DNA from: Candidatus Pacearchaeota archaeon
Lineage (GTDB): Archaea; Nanobdellota; Nanobdellia; Pacearchaeales; GW2011-AR1
Assembly (NCBI GenBank): GCA_018303845.1
Contig: JAGVXH010000003.1
Coordinates: 186,001-250,000 of the forward strand
Direction of reading: 5' to 3'
DNA length: 64,000 bases
Below the pieces are notes generated by a model. It was not told where the DNA came from, made no database searches, and worked only from the letters and a program-made list of their open reading frames with translations. How positions within the stretch are numbered: position 1 is the stretch's first letter; each line of letters starts with the position of its first letter. A program made the translations under genes and the position numbers. Below, one piece after another: positions 25,481 to 34,686 of the stretch.

Positions 25481-27367
25481 TTATCCCTCATTCCCAAACA
25501 ACAACTCATTAACAAACGGTTCCAAATCAAAATTCTTCTTTCCCCGCTTCTGCATCTCAAAAATCTCGCAATCCAACTTAAAATAAACACCACTTCTCCT
25601 ATATGATTCCTTAATTAAATCAACCTCACCAACATATTCTTCCTCACTAGAAAACAAAATAAACTTCGTAACCTTCCGCTTCCCATTCACCCGCAGAACA
25701 GTCCGACTAATATCTCCCTTCTTCTTAACGTCCACCGGCAAATCCGAATCAAATTCATAACAAAGCCTACCAAAAAAACCCAAACCAAGCTTCTTAAAAT
25801 CCGGAATAACCATCGCATAAACAAATCCCTCATCAATCAATTTATTCCTAATCTTAATCACCGTAGGTTTCGAAACCCAAACCTTCTTCGCAATATCAGC
25901 CGACGACATATCCGGATCCCGAATCATCGCATGCAAAACCCTCTTCTCATTAACATTCAACTCTTCGGGCCTCCCCTTAAAATCATAAACAACCGCTTTC
26001 TCCTTTCTCCCCAACTCAAACAAAGAATTAACAATCTCCGAAAAATCTCGCAATTCAAAATCTTCCAAATCATAAAAAAAACTATTTTCATTAAAACCAA
26101 GTCTAAGCATCTCCTTATTCTCATTCTCAAACTTTTCCAAAAACTTCCGAAACTCCACATACTTATCCGAAACGAAAACCCCGAAAAATTTATCCTCATG
26201 ATAATTGCACAAAATAACCTCTGGCGTCTTTTTCAAAATTTCCAAATCTAATTTCTTCATTCTTCCTCCACCAAGAACTCCATCAAAAACCCCGAAAAAT
26301 TGACAACCAAGCTTAGAAAAATTAGGAATATATTTTAAAGAAAACCAATCTTTCCCTTTCAGCCTATTCTTAATTGCAGTCAAAGTTGACCTCTTTAATT
26401 CCAACTTACTCGCCAACTCATCATCATTAAGCAATGGCCAAAGACAAAATCCCCAAAGAACAACCTTCTCCTTATCCGTCAAATCCACCCTCTCATTCAG
26501 TTCAAGCTCTTTCCTTTTCATAAAAGCAATCCTTTCCTCAAGCTCCAACTTATCCGCCTCCCTCGCCTTATCCTCACTAATATCTTTCATGTCCCCAACG
26601 ACACAAATCCTCTCGCCCTCCTCATCAAAAAACCAAGTCCTCCTATCCAAAAACCAACGATAACCTTCATCTTTACACCTCCAACGATAAGCACCCTCGC
26701 AAACAGCCTCACCACTCACCCCATCAATCTCACAAACTCCGCCAAGATCTTCGGGATGAACCCTCGCCAAAAAATCCTCATAACTCATCTTAACGAATTC
26801 ACCCAAAGGAAACCCAGTCAATGTATAAACAGCCTCACTAATATACTCGAAAGCCTTCTTCTCAAAATTATACCGATAAACAAGATCCTGCGAATTCTGC
26901 AAAATATTATAAAAACTCTCCTCATGTTCTCGATTCATCTTCTCAACAACCCGCTCCTTCACAACTTCCTTCACAACTTCCTTTTCAACTTGAACCTCCT
27001 TAATAACTTCCCTTCTCTTAATCTTATAATTAATAACACTCACAACCTTCCCTCCCTGCCCAAAAATCGGAAACAAAAAAATATCCTCGCCATTTTTCTC
27101 TGCACGAACCTTCTTCCCGCTTTTAACAACCTGATCAATCAAGCATTTCTCGCACTTCTCTCTTCGCCCATAATAAAGTTCATAACATTTCATCCCCTGA
27201 CGAAAACCACTCAAATTAGAAATCTCAACCTCCAATCTTTCAACATTAATAATTCCGAACGGAAACTCCAACGAACCAAGCACCTTGTCAAAAAAACGCC
27301 CAAATCCACCAAACTTCCTAGCATACTCATCAATTTTGGAAGTCGATGAAAAAAATTCATCACCCAT
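25481..27367 (-). CDS. PAS-domain protein with two winged-helix domains
   Basis: 628 aa. Order: an N-terminal sensor-like region with a C..C motif (CEKCLIDQV, about residue 72), a linker with repeated KEVVKEVV, a PAS fold (about residues 150-275; HPEDL, YRWRCKDEGYRWFLDRR, DISEDK), an HTH (about 305-345) and a second HTH (about 480-525; SADIAKKVWVSKPTVIKIRNKL), each followed by a similar globular part. It is likely a sensory transcription regulator; the ligand is unknown. ATG 27367 is preferred over a TTG two codons upstream. Confidence 0.85.
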   Translation of the reverse strand: MGDEFFSSTSKIDEYARKFGGFGRFFDKVLGSLEFPFGIINVERLEVEISNLSGFRQGMKCYELYYGRREKCEKCLIDQVVKSGKKVRAEKNGEDIFLFPIFGQGGKVVSVINYKIKRREVIKEVQVEKEVVKEVVKERVVEKMNREHEESFYNILQNSQDLVYRYNFEKKAFEYISEAVYTLTGFPLGEFVKMSYEDFLARVHPEDLGGVCEIDGVSGEAVCEGAYRWRCKDEGYRWFLDRRTWFFDEEGERICVVGDMKDISEDKAREADKLELEERIAFMKRKELELNERVDLTDKEKVVLWGFCLWPLLNDDELASKLELKRSTLTAIKNRLKGKDWFSLKYIPNFSKLGCQFFGVFDGVLGGGRMKKLDLEILKKTPEVILCNYHEDKFFGVFVSDKYVEFRKFLEKFENENKEMLRLGFNENSFFYDLEDFELRDFSEIVNSLFELGRKEKAVVYDFKGRPEELNVNEKRVLHAMIRDPDMSSADIAKKVWVSKPTVIKIRNKLIDEGFVYAMVIPDFKKLGLGFFGRLCYEFDSDLPVDVKKKGDISRTVLRVNGKRKVTKFILFSSEEEYVGEVDLIKESYRRSGVYFKLDCEIFEMQKRGKKNFDLEPFVNELLFGNEG

Positions 27368-27434
27368 CAACAATAAAAAAAAATATATCTTATATTTCTT
27401 ATTTGCAAACTCGGATAAAAATTATAAAAAAAAG

Positions 27435-27950
27435 CTAAATTTCTCCCCCTTCCCTCAATTCTTTAATTTCTTTCAAAAACCACGGAGTATATTTCTCAGA
27501 ATTAGAAGAAACATCACGAAACAACTCATCAACACCAATCCATCGAAAATCCAAAACCTCCTCTGTATCAACGACAACCTCATCATCACATCTCCCAACA
27601 AAAACCGAACAAACTTCTCTCTCGCTCCCCTCATTTCCAAAAACAGCTGCATACCTAAACTTGTAAATATACCTCAACCCACACGCAATCCCAAGCTCCT
27701 CAACGATTCTTCGAGCAGCAGCATCCTCAATCTCCTCACCTCGCCGCGGATGGCTACAACAGCTATTGCTCCAAAACCCACCCCAAAGCATTTTGTCCAA
27801 AGCCCGCCGCTGAATCAAAAGCTCCCCTTTAGAATTAAAAATAAAAACTGAAAACGCCCGATGTAAAATCCCATCCCCGATATGACAAGCCACCTTCTCT
27901 CTAAACCCAACCTCACAATCATCCTCATCAACCAAAATCAATTCTTCCAT
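27435..27950 (-). CDS. idi: Isopentenyl-diphosphate delta-isomerase, type 1
   Basis: 171 aa. A Nudix-fold IPP isomerase with the active-site Cys in NSCCSHPRRGE (about residue 63), the LLIQRRA strand, the EDAAARRIVEELGI Nudix-like helix and the YTPWFLKE ending. It interconverts IPP and DMAPP. It ends an operon with GGPP synthase and overlaps the preceding gene by 13 bases, fitting archaeal lipid precursor synthesis. Confidence 0.93.
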   Translation of the reverse strand: MEELILVDEDDCEVGFREKVACHIGDGILHRAFSVFIFNSKGELLIQRRALDKMLWGGFWSNSCCSHPRRGEEIEDAAARRIVEELGIACGLRYIYKFRYAAVFGNEGSEREVCSVFVGRCDDEVVVDTEEVLDFRWIGVDELFRDVSSNSEKYTPWFLKEIKELREGGEI

Positions 27951-28282
27951 CCTATCTCCAAAAGCCCTCTATTCTTAGAATATTCTTCAGTCGCCTCACT
28001 CAAGTTCTCAACAAATCCAACGAAACCTTCCAAACTCAAACCTTCAGAACGAACCTCTTCATTGTCAAAAAATCCTTTAACCCCCCCACCATTCAAACAT
28101 TTTTCCATCGCACAAACCTTTGGGGTCAAAATATATTTATCTCCCAATTCACCTTTCCCGCCATTTCTCCTCTCAGCAATAGCAGCCGAATTTAAAACAT
28201 CACAATAATACCATCTCAACAATTCCTCTTCACTTCCGCCATACTTATGAACAAAATCAGAAACGACTTTATAGCCCCTCAT
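27938..28282 (-). CDS. Hypothetical protein in isoprenoid operon, 114 aa
   Basis: Not recognised. A soluble helical protein (DFVHKYGGSEEELLRWYYCDV...). It overlaps both neighbours (ATGA with GGPP synthase, 13 bases with idi), so it is firmly in the operon. The context suggests a lipid-related or accessory role, which is inference. Confidence 0.7.
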   Translation of the reverse strand: MRGYKVVSDFVHKYGGSEEELLRWYYCDVLNSAAIAERRNGGKGELGDKYILTPKVCAMEKCLNGGGVKGFFDNEEVRSEGLSLEGFVGFVENLSEATEEYSKNRGLLEIGWKN

Positions 28283-29349
28283 ATCTCACGCTCCACAACA
28301 TAATTAGAAAACATTTCCAATTTATCTTTAGCATCACTTTTTTCCAAAACCAAATCCAACTTCTTCCATGCATTCAAAACCAATTCTCTCGCAAGTCTAT
28401 CCGCATACTCAATCGCCCCAGAATTCTTAAGTATACCAATCGCCTCGCTAATAATAATTTTATTTCTAGTTCTCAAATTAAGTATACCAATCAAGTCCCG
28501 CGCATCTTCCACCCCAACAACCTCCAATGCCCGAATTACCAAAAGAGTACGTTTCCCTTCGCTGATGTCATCCCCGAAATCTTTTCCCCAATCTTCCCCA
28601 GGACAAATATTCAAAATATCATCTTGAATCTGAAAAGCAACACCTAATGATTCAGCAAATTCTCCCAACGCCAAAATAATTTTTTTATCAGCCCCACCAA
28701 GAATACCTCCAAATTTAGCAGCCATTCGAGCAAGAGTCCCAGTCTTGAATGCACACATCTGCAAATATTCTTTTTCATTAGGTATACCATTCCCACCATG
28801 CCAGAAAATATCCATCCCTTGACCAAGATGCAATTTCACCATCTCCTCATTAACAAGTTCAAAAATCTTCAACTTCATTTCAGCCTCCAAATCACTTTTA
28901 GCCAAAAAATACATCGGCAAATAATACATAGCATTTCCAGCATTAATCGCAATATCATTTCCATAAATTTTATGAACACAAAGCTTTCCCCGTCTTAAAT
29001 TTGAACTATCTTCAACATCATCAATCATTAATGTGCCATTATGAATTATTTCGACAATAGGCAAAAACTTATCAATATTTTTTTCCCCATTAGACTCAAC
29101 AGACTTATCTCTTAAAAAAACAGCTTCATAACAAAGCTTCATTAAATAAGGCCGCCATCTTTTTCCACCCCTATTTAACAAATCCCAAACCGGATCAGCA
29201 ATAGCTTTGTTCAAGGCCCCCGCATCATAGTCCCATTTAGATTCACCAAGAGTTTTCTTCAACCACCCAGGAAAATCTTTCGGAATCATATCCAAAATAT
29301 CTTCATCAACATTTCTAATTTCGCATTTCAAAATATCTAAAAATTCCAT
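28279..29349 (-). CDS. Polyprenyl (geranylgeranyl/farnesyl) diphosphate synthase
   Basis: 356 aa. The first Asp-rich motif is MIDDVEDSSNLRRGK (about residue 110) and the second is FGDDISEGKRTL (about 257), both with the RR/K contexts of trans-prenyltransferases. It condenses IPP with allylic diphosphates to make the chains of archaeal ether lipids. It lies between yjbQ-like and idi genes in one operon with overlapping ends. Chain length cannot be fixed by eye. Confidence 0.92.
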   Translation of the reverse strand: MEFLDILKCEIRNVDEDILDMIPKDFPGWLKKTLGESKWDYDAGALNKAIADPVWDLLNRGGKRWRPYLMKLCYEAVFLRDKSVESNGEKNIDKFLPIVEIIHNGTLMIDDVEDSSNLRRGKLCVHKIYGNDIAINAGNAMYYLPMYFLAKSDLEAEMKLKIFELVNEEMVKLHLGQGMDIFWHGGNGIPNEKEYLQMCAFKTGTLARMAAKFGGILGGADKKIILALGEFAESLGVAFQIQDDILNICPGEDWGKDFGDDISEGKRTLLVIRALEVVGVEDARDLIGILNLRTRNKIIISEAIGILKNSGAIEYADRLARELVLNAWKKLDLVLEKSDAKDKLEMFSNYVVEREI

Positions 29350-29804
29350 TATGCACCTATAATACTAATAACATACCTCCGCCTATCTTTATGATCCCTA
29401 GGACATGGCCCGTCAAACTCCGCAAATAGAATACGCTGACCTTCCCCAATTTGCAATTTCCCACCAAAAATAATCAATGACAAATTGGGATTAGAAAAAA
29501 ACATAGATTTCAAATAAGCATGATGATTAAACAACTCATTAGTAGAACAATCTCTTTTATTGTCCTTATTATTAGGCAAACAACCATGCTCAAAAAAAAA
29601 TCGTAAATCGATTTCCTTAACCAAATTTAAATTCAAACTCCCCTCATTCAAATAAATACCTACTGTCGTGTGCATAGGCTGAATAAGAATATGCCCATTT
29701 TTAATCTGAGACTCTCGAATATAATTTATAATCTCGTCAGTTATATCCCGCATCTCAATCAAATTCCCTGTGGCCAAATCACTCATTCTAAAAAAACATC
29801 TCAT
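29349..29804 (-). CDS. UPF0047/YjbQ family protein
   Basis: 151 aa. Family landmarks: HTTVGIYLNE (about residue 50), NHHAYLKSM (about 98) and the ending LQIGEGQRILFAEFDGPCPR. YjbQ-type proteins are reported to have thiamine-phosphate synthase side activity and bind metal through conserved His. It is the first gene of the isoprenoid operon; its stop overlaps the start of the next gene. An in-frame ATG at 29786 is an alternative start. Confidence 0.88.
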   Translation of the reverse strand: MRCFFRMSDLATGNLIEMRDITDEIINYIRESQIKNGHILIQPMHTTVGIYLNEGSLNLNLVKEIDLRFFFEHGCLPNNKDNKRDCSTNELFNHHAYLKSMFFSNPNLSLIIFGGKLQIGEGQRILFAEFDGPCPRDHKDRRRYVISIIGA

Positions 29805-29940
29805 AATAAAATCAATGTCAATTTTATTATATTTTTTATTATCTATTCAAGACAATAAAATTCCAAATTAAAAGAAAAATTAAATATTTTTATCCAAATT
29901 AAGTAATAACAAATTAGATTCATGATGCCTCCAATGGGAC

Positions 29941-30810
29941 ATGAAAGGTGATAATAAATTTTTTAATTTACTAAAATCCACTAGAGTAAAAAGAATTATG
30001 CCAATATTAGTACTCATATTAATTCCAGCTGCAAGCATCAATAAATTCGAACCAACCCTCATGCTTTTGGGACTGAATATAATTCTAATTTATGCAGCAT
30101 CAAGTATATACAATGCGCACAAAGACAACGATTACGACCTCCCATCATATTTTCCAATAATAATTTTTATACTAATAGCAATCGCAATCGCAATCGCAAT
30201 CTCTTCAAAACCAATTCTCATAGCATCATGTCTTTGGATAATTCTAGGAATTATTTACAATACTACTGCCAGATTCATGGTGCTAGGAGACGGAATAGTA
30301 CTCGGGTTCACCCACTTTGCACTTCCAATAGCAACAGCATCAATACTAGTAGGACTAAACACAAACACAATAGTCATATTATCTTCATTGACATATTTCA
30401 TAGGAATATGCATAACGCCAAACACAGATCTCAAGGACATAGAGTCCGACAGAAAAAGAAAATACAAAACACTTGTAAATAGCACAAAAAAACCAGAAGT
30501 AGTAGCAGGAGCATTCTTGGCCTTTTCAATTCTAATATTTAGTTTCATATACATCTTTCTATGCCAAAACATTTTCTGCCTATTTTTCCTAATACCTACC
30601 ATAATTATATGCGCAATAATCATAAAACTCATGTTAAATAAAAAATACAAAAGGGCCATGGATCTGATGAGATTATATTTAATAAGCGCCTACATATTCT
30701 TAATAATAAATTTAACACTAAATCTCAAAATAATAATAACCGCATTCACAGTCTCTTATTCCTACCTATTAATAATATTAGTCGGACAAAATTTTAACAT
30801 TCAAAAATAA
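29941..30810 (+). CDS. UbiA-family prenyltransferase
   Basis: 289 aa with about eight or nine hydrophobic helices. The two Asp-rich motifs are NAHKDNDYD (about residue 58) and DLKDIESDRKRKYKT (about 162), as in UbiA enzymes. In archaea this family includes digeranylgeranylglyceryl phosphate synthase, and the adjacent GGPP synthase operon makes that likely but unproven. It is divergent from the isoprenoid operon and overlaps the convergent gene at 30794 by 17 bases. Confidence 0.88.
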   Translation: MKGDNKFFNLLKSTRVKRIMPILVLILIPAASINKFEPTLMLLGLNIILIYAASSIYNAHKDNDYDLPSYFPIIIFILIAIAIAIAISSKPILIASCLWIILGIIYNTTARFMVLGDGIVLGFTHFALPIATASILVGLNTNTIVILSSLTYFIGICITPNTDLKDIESDRKRKYKTLVNSTKKPEVVAGAFLAFSILIFSFIYIFLCQNIFCLFFLIPTIIICAIIIKLMLNKKYKRAMDLMRLYLISAYIFLIINLTLNLKIIITAFTVSYSYLLIILVGQNFNIQK

Positions 30811-31888
30811 TCTCTTGATTTTCAGATTTTTTAATTTTAAAATTCTTCCCATACATCTGATTAAGAAAACCGTTAATAATATATTTTATATGGGAAACTC
30901 CATATCTAGTACGAAGCGGATTCACAATAAACAAAATAACAACATTGCCCCTTTTTTTAAAATGAGGAATTCCCCATCCAAATCCAGAAATTAAATTAGA
31001 AACAAACTTCAATTTATATTCCAAATCTTCATTCTCAGTCAAATCCTTAAATAAAACCTCAGAAGACTTAATTACGGAACGCTCAAATAAATCCAACTTT
31101 CCGATTTGAATATAATTTTTCAAAAACAATTCACCAAGTCCAATTTCCGAAGTTAAAACTGCTTTGCCCAAAAAAAATATTTTAGATTCGTCATTATTTA
31201 TATATATTTTATTAAATTTAACCAGGTCCCCAAAAGAATTAAAATTTTTAGATGAATTTACAAAAGAAAAATTCAAAGAAGCATAATTTTTCATTGGCCT
31301 AAGTTCTTCAATATTAGGAAAATATTTCATTTCTATCTCGGGACACGACTTAACAATACAAAAGTTTGAGCAATCTCCACAAAATGCCTCAGCTTCAAAA
31401 TTTTCACGTTGGAAATAAGTCATGATTCCAGCTACTATTCCGGCCACAAGAGAACCACTTCCGGTTTTTCTACAAATAACATTTTTACCTCCAGAAATTT
31501 TAAGAAACTTCTTCTTGGAATCATAAGAAAAACTTCCGCTAAAACTAAATCCAGTACTCCTTATGGTATTAAGACAATGCTCCAAAACCAACCCCACAAT
31601 ATTATCGGAAAATTTATTATCTCCCAAGAAAAGAAGGTACCTCAAAGAAGAATCTTTTCCTATCTTATACCACAATAAGTCTGCCTCTTCTTTTCCCATC
31701 TCTCTCAAGCTATCCAAATACAAATTAGAATAAATATCTTCAAAATAATAAGAAGTTCTAGTCCTGACATTCCCTTTGCCAAATCTCCTAATTGTATTAT
31801 TAATAATAACCCCAGGATAATCTACTATCAACGTTTTAGGAAAAATAAGTTCTCTCAAAATAAATTTTTTAAAATTTGTAAAAATCAT
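30794..31888 (-). CDS. V4R-like domain protein
   Basis: 364 aa. Residues about 120-190 show a V4R-like pattern: FSGSFSYDSKKKFLKISGG, then GSLVAGIVAGIMTYF, then a Cys cluster EAFCGDCSNFCIVKSC, as in 4-vinyl-reductase/small-ligand or metal-binding domains. The rest is unassigned. ATG 31888 is preceded by a GAGGTGAG SD and by the stop of the KaiC-like gene, so they form an operon. A signalling role with the KaiC-like ATPase is inferred. Confidence 0.5.
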   Translation of the reverse strand: MIFTNFKKFILRELIFPKTLIVDYPGVIINNTIRRFGKGNVRTRTSYYFEDIYSNLYLDSLREMGKEEADLLWYKIGKDSSLRYLLFLGDNKFSDNIVGLVLEHCLNTIRSTGFSFSGSFSYDSKKKFLKISGGKNVICRKTGSGSLVAGIVAGIMTYFQRENFEAEAFCGDCSNFCIVKSCPEIEMKYFPNIEELRPMKNYASLNFSFVNSSKNFNSFGDLVKFNKIYINNDESKIFFLGKAVLTSEIGLGELFLKNYIQIGKLDLFERSVIKSSEVLFKDLTENEDLEYKLKFVSNLISGFGWGIPHFKKRGNVVILFIVNPLRTRYGVSHIKYIINGFLNQMYGKNFKIKKSENQEIIFEC

Positions 31889-31896
31889 CACTCACC

Positions 31897-32601
31897 TCAA
31901 GAATCTTCCAAAACATTAATTCCCGCATAAGAAATATTGTAATTTCTACCCTCTTTGCATTGATCAGTCCATCTCATCTTCGGAATAAAAATCCTCCGCT
32001 CGATAGTCCCCAAATCCAAATAATCCAAATTCACAAGCCCATCAACCAAATACGGAACATTATAATTTGCCCCATTAATTTCGCTATCTCTCTCAAGCGT
32101 CAAAATCGTAGTCAAACCTTCACGCCTCAAATTATAAAAAATCTCCATAATCATCTTCCTAGCAGAAACTTCCGTACTCCCACAAGAATCCGCACTCGCC
32201 GTAAAAAAACAATTAAAACTATCCACAACCAATCTCTTGATCTCTAAATTATTCCGAATATGCTCAAACAAATCCGCTTGAACCTTCTCATATTTATCAT
32301 AATCTAAACATTTCACAACAATCAGTCCCTTCTTCTCAAAATCCAAAAACTCCTTCCCGAATCCAAACTCTAAAAGCATATTATCAATATTCCATCGCGA
32401 CTCCTCTAAATTAATATAAACCGACTTCTGCCCTCTCCGGGCCCCCTCTAAAATAAAATGCAAATTTAGAATAGACTTCCCAACACCAGGCGCACCAGAA
32501 ACACCAATAATGCTTCCAGTAGGAAAACCACCTTGAATCATCTCATCAATACCCTCAATTCCAGTAGCCTCACGCTCAAGCTTTACTCTCATAGAATTCA
32601 T
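31897..32601 (-). CDS. KaiC/RecA-superfamily ATPase, single domain
   Basis: 234 aa. It starts with the KaiC-type TGIEGIDEMIQGGFPTGSI, Walker A SGAPGVGKS (about residue 36), NLEES near 67, and Walker B RLVVDSF (about 120). Single-domain KaiC-like proteins are frequent signal-transduction ATPases in archaea. Its start overlaps the gene at 32598 by four bases (ATGA). Confidence 0.9.
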   Translation of the reverse strand: MNSMRVKLEREATGIEGIDEMIQGGFPTGSIIGVSGAPGVGKSILNLHFILEGARRGQKSVYINLEESRWNIDNMLLEFGFGKEFLDFEKKGLIVVKCLDYDKYEKVQADLFEHIRNNLEIKRLVVDSFNCFFTASADSCGSTEVSARKMIMEIFYNLRREGLTTILTLERDSEINGANYNVPYLVDGLVNLDYLDLGTIERRIFIPKMRWTDQCKEGRNYNISYAGINVLEDS

Positions 32602-32900
32602 GCCACTTCCTTATCCATCACAAAAATAAAAATCTTTCGTGAATCCGTCTCTATCTTTTGACATTTAACACTTTTATTAAAATTCAAACCAACCCTAAGC
32701 TCCCGCGGAATCAAAAAATATTTCGTAGTATCATTCGCCCCGCGTTGCGCCAAATTCGTCCGAAGCTCTGCTGCATCCTCACTAAAAACATGTATATTCT
32801 TAATATGCCCTTTCAACTTCAAAGAGTCCTCATAATCCATCTCAACTTCAAAAATAACTTTATCTTCCTTCGTCATCCTTGTGCCCAATATTGTGCCCAT
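32598..32900 (-). CDS. Small beta-rich protein, paralogue of 33039
   Basis: 100 aa from ATG 32900 (a TATA-like box at about 32923-32932 favours it over an earlier ATG). It aligns with the divergent gene at 33039-33350: MG.IL.T.M...K, HIKNIHVFSE/HAKKIHLFSE, RGAN/RGVN, QKIET...IF. Not a family I can name. It is the first gene of the KaiC-like/V4R-like operon. Confidence 0.7.
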   Translation of the reverse strand: MGTILGTRMTKEDKVIFEVEMDYEDSLKLKGHIKNIHVFSEDAAELRTNLAQRGANDTTKYFLIPRELRVGLNFNKSVKCQKIETDSRKIFIFVMDKEVA

Positions 32901-33038
32901 CGCTATTAACAACCTTCAATATATTTAAACATAGTCCTTTGAAAGCTTTATTAAAAAAATCGGATAATTATAAAGAATATTTATCCCAAATAACGTTAAC
33001 AAAGTAAACTTTATAAGTTAGAAACACTATAATATATC

Positions 33039-33350
33039 ATGGGCCAAATTCTAAAAACTAAAATCATGCCATCCGGTAAAATAGTTTTACATCTCGAATT
33101 AACAACCGAAGAAGCCAAAAATCTCAAAAATCATGCAAAAAAAATACATCTCTTCTCAGAAAATCTATGCACACACGATGCAAAAATTATAAGCCGAGGA
33201 GTCAACCATGAAGCCAAATCAGTAGCAATCCCCTCCAGCCTCAAATCCAGAACCAATTCCAAAATAACAGAAATTGCATATCAAAAAATAGAAACCAATA
33301 CAAAAATATTCTATATCGCAACAGCGAAAAAGAACCCCCTGACAGATTAA
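33039..33350 (+). CDS. Small beta-rich protein, paralogue of 32598
   Basis: 103 aa, head-to-head with its paralogue. The TATA-like CTTTATAAGTT (33010-33019) is about 25 bases upstream. Shared landmarks include K.IHLFSE, SRGVNHEAKSVAIPSSL and YQKIETNTKIF. The pair looks like an inverted duplication. Function unknown. Confidence 0.7.
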   Translation: MGQILKTKIMPSGKIVLHLELTTEEAKNLKNHAKKIHLFSENLCTHDAKIISRGVNHEAKSVAIPSSLKSRTNSKITEIAYQKIETNTKIFYIATAKKNPLTD

Positions 33351-33565
33351 CAACATCAACAAAGTCATAAACAAGGTCATAAATGACATCTTTTACAAAG
33401 GCAAAAATAATTTACTTGCGATAAAAAAAAATTAGCAACTATCAAAATTCTGTAAAAATAGTCAACATACACCCCGAAAAAGTTCATTTTTGACATTTAT
33501 CGACGAAAAGAACATTAAATAAAATTAGCAATCATAATATTATTAATTAAGCACAAAAAAAAGAA

Positions 33566-33772
33566 ATGGAAAAAAAAGAAACATCAAATTCTCCCGAGAA
33601 AAAGATCCTACGGATCTTGAGAAACTCTGGAGAGGGCAGAACCATAACTGAACTAACAGAGATCTCCCAACTCTCCCGTTCTACGGTTAGGACTGCCCTC
33701 GCCAGACTTGAAGGTGCCCAGAAAACAGTCTTCAGACCAATTGGCATGGCGAAGGTATATTTCCAAAAATAA
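33566..33772 (+). CDS. Winged-helix DNA-binding protein, 68 aa
   Basis: An HTH (RTITELTEISQLSRSTVRTALARLE) occupies residues about 24-50, followed by a short wing (VFRPIGMAKVYF). It is typical of small archaeal wHTH regulators. A gap of only two bases separates it from the exported-protein gene downstream. Confidence 0.8.
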   Translation: MEKKETSNSPEKKILRILRNSGEGRTITELTEISQLSRSTVRTALARLEGAQKTVFRPIGMAKVYFQK

Positions 33773-33774
33773 AA

Positions 33775-34683
33775 ATGAAAAACTCAGGGAAAGAAAAAAT
33801 TACGGGACTAATTTTGAAGGCGATAATAATAACCCTTCTTCTATTCCTAATAGAACAAACATACGGACAAGAATTATCCCCAGAAGTAGTAACCACAACA
33901 CTTCCAGAGATAACCCCAAGCATACTAGAACAAATCGAAAGATTCTACGAAATCTCCGAGAAATCCCTCAAGATAGGCTACAATATTACGCTAAACACCG
34001 ATTCCGCATTCCAAACAACAATAGGAAACAAAGAGCGATACATCATCGCAAACAATTTCTCCACGGACTCAATTAACCTAATATTCATAGGCAAAGGAGA
34101 AACCTTATTCAACCAACGACTGGAAACAGGCGACTATATCATCTTCAAAATAGACGACTTAAACTTTCAGTTTATACTACACTCAACCGAAAAAGAATCA
34201 GCACAAGTAGAATTAAAACTATTTGAAAGAGAAATCCCAAAAGACGTTGGCTACTTCGAACTCTTCGACATCCAAGTCCGTCTAGCCGAACATGAGATAT
34301 ATAGACCAACAGACCTAACAGCCATGATAGAATTCACAAACTTTGGAGAAGGACCAACCCATGCAAGACTAATATATTCAATAACAAACGAAGATGGCAA
34401 AGAACTATACACCGGAATCGACCAAAAAATAATAGAAACAAACGAAGTCATGATAAAAAATTTCAACACACTTAAAATCCCAAATGGCAAATACACAATC
34501 ACAACCACCATCTACTATGGCAAAAACCAAGAAGCAACATCTCAAGAAACCTTTATCTTAAAGCCCATTCCAAAATCCGAACTCCTGAAACAGCCAGTCT
34601 TCTTCATAACAATAGTCCTAGCAAGTTTCGTCCTAGTATTACTCCTAAAAAAAAGAAAAATAACTCCAACTTTTAATCAATAA
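33775..34683 (+). CDS. Exported membrane-anchored protein with Ig-like domain
   Basis: 302 aa. A signal peptide (LILKAIIITLLLFLIEQTYG, ends about residue 31), an extracytoplasmic region with a CARDB-like beta-sandwich (about 160-260; VRLAEHEIYRPTDLTAMIEFTNFGEGP) and a C-terminal membrane anchor (PVFFITIVLASFVLVLLL) followed by a basic tail. Likely a surface protein. It is co-transcribed with the wHTH gene. Confidence 0.75.
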   Translation: MKNSGKEKITGLILKAIIITLLLFLIEQTYGQELSPEVVTTTLPEITPSILEQIERFYEISEKSLKIGYNITLNTDSAFQTTIGNKERYIIANNFSTDSINLIFIGKGETLFNQRLETGDYIIFKIDDLNFQFILHSTEKESAQVELKLFEREIPKDVGYFELFDIQVRLAEHEIYRPTDLTAMIEFTNFGEGPTHARLIYSITNEDGKELYTGIDQKIIETNEVMIKNFNTLKIPNGKYTITTTIYYGKNQEATSQETFILKPIPKSELLKQPVFFITIVLASFVLVLLLKKRKITPTFNQ

Positions 34684-34686
34684 CCA

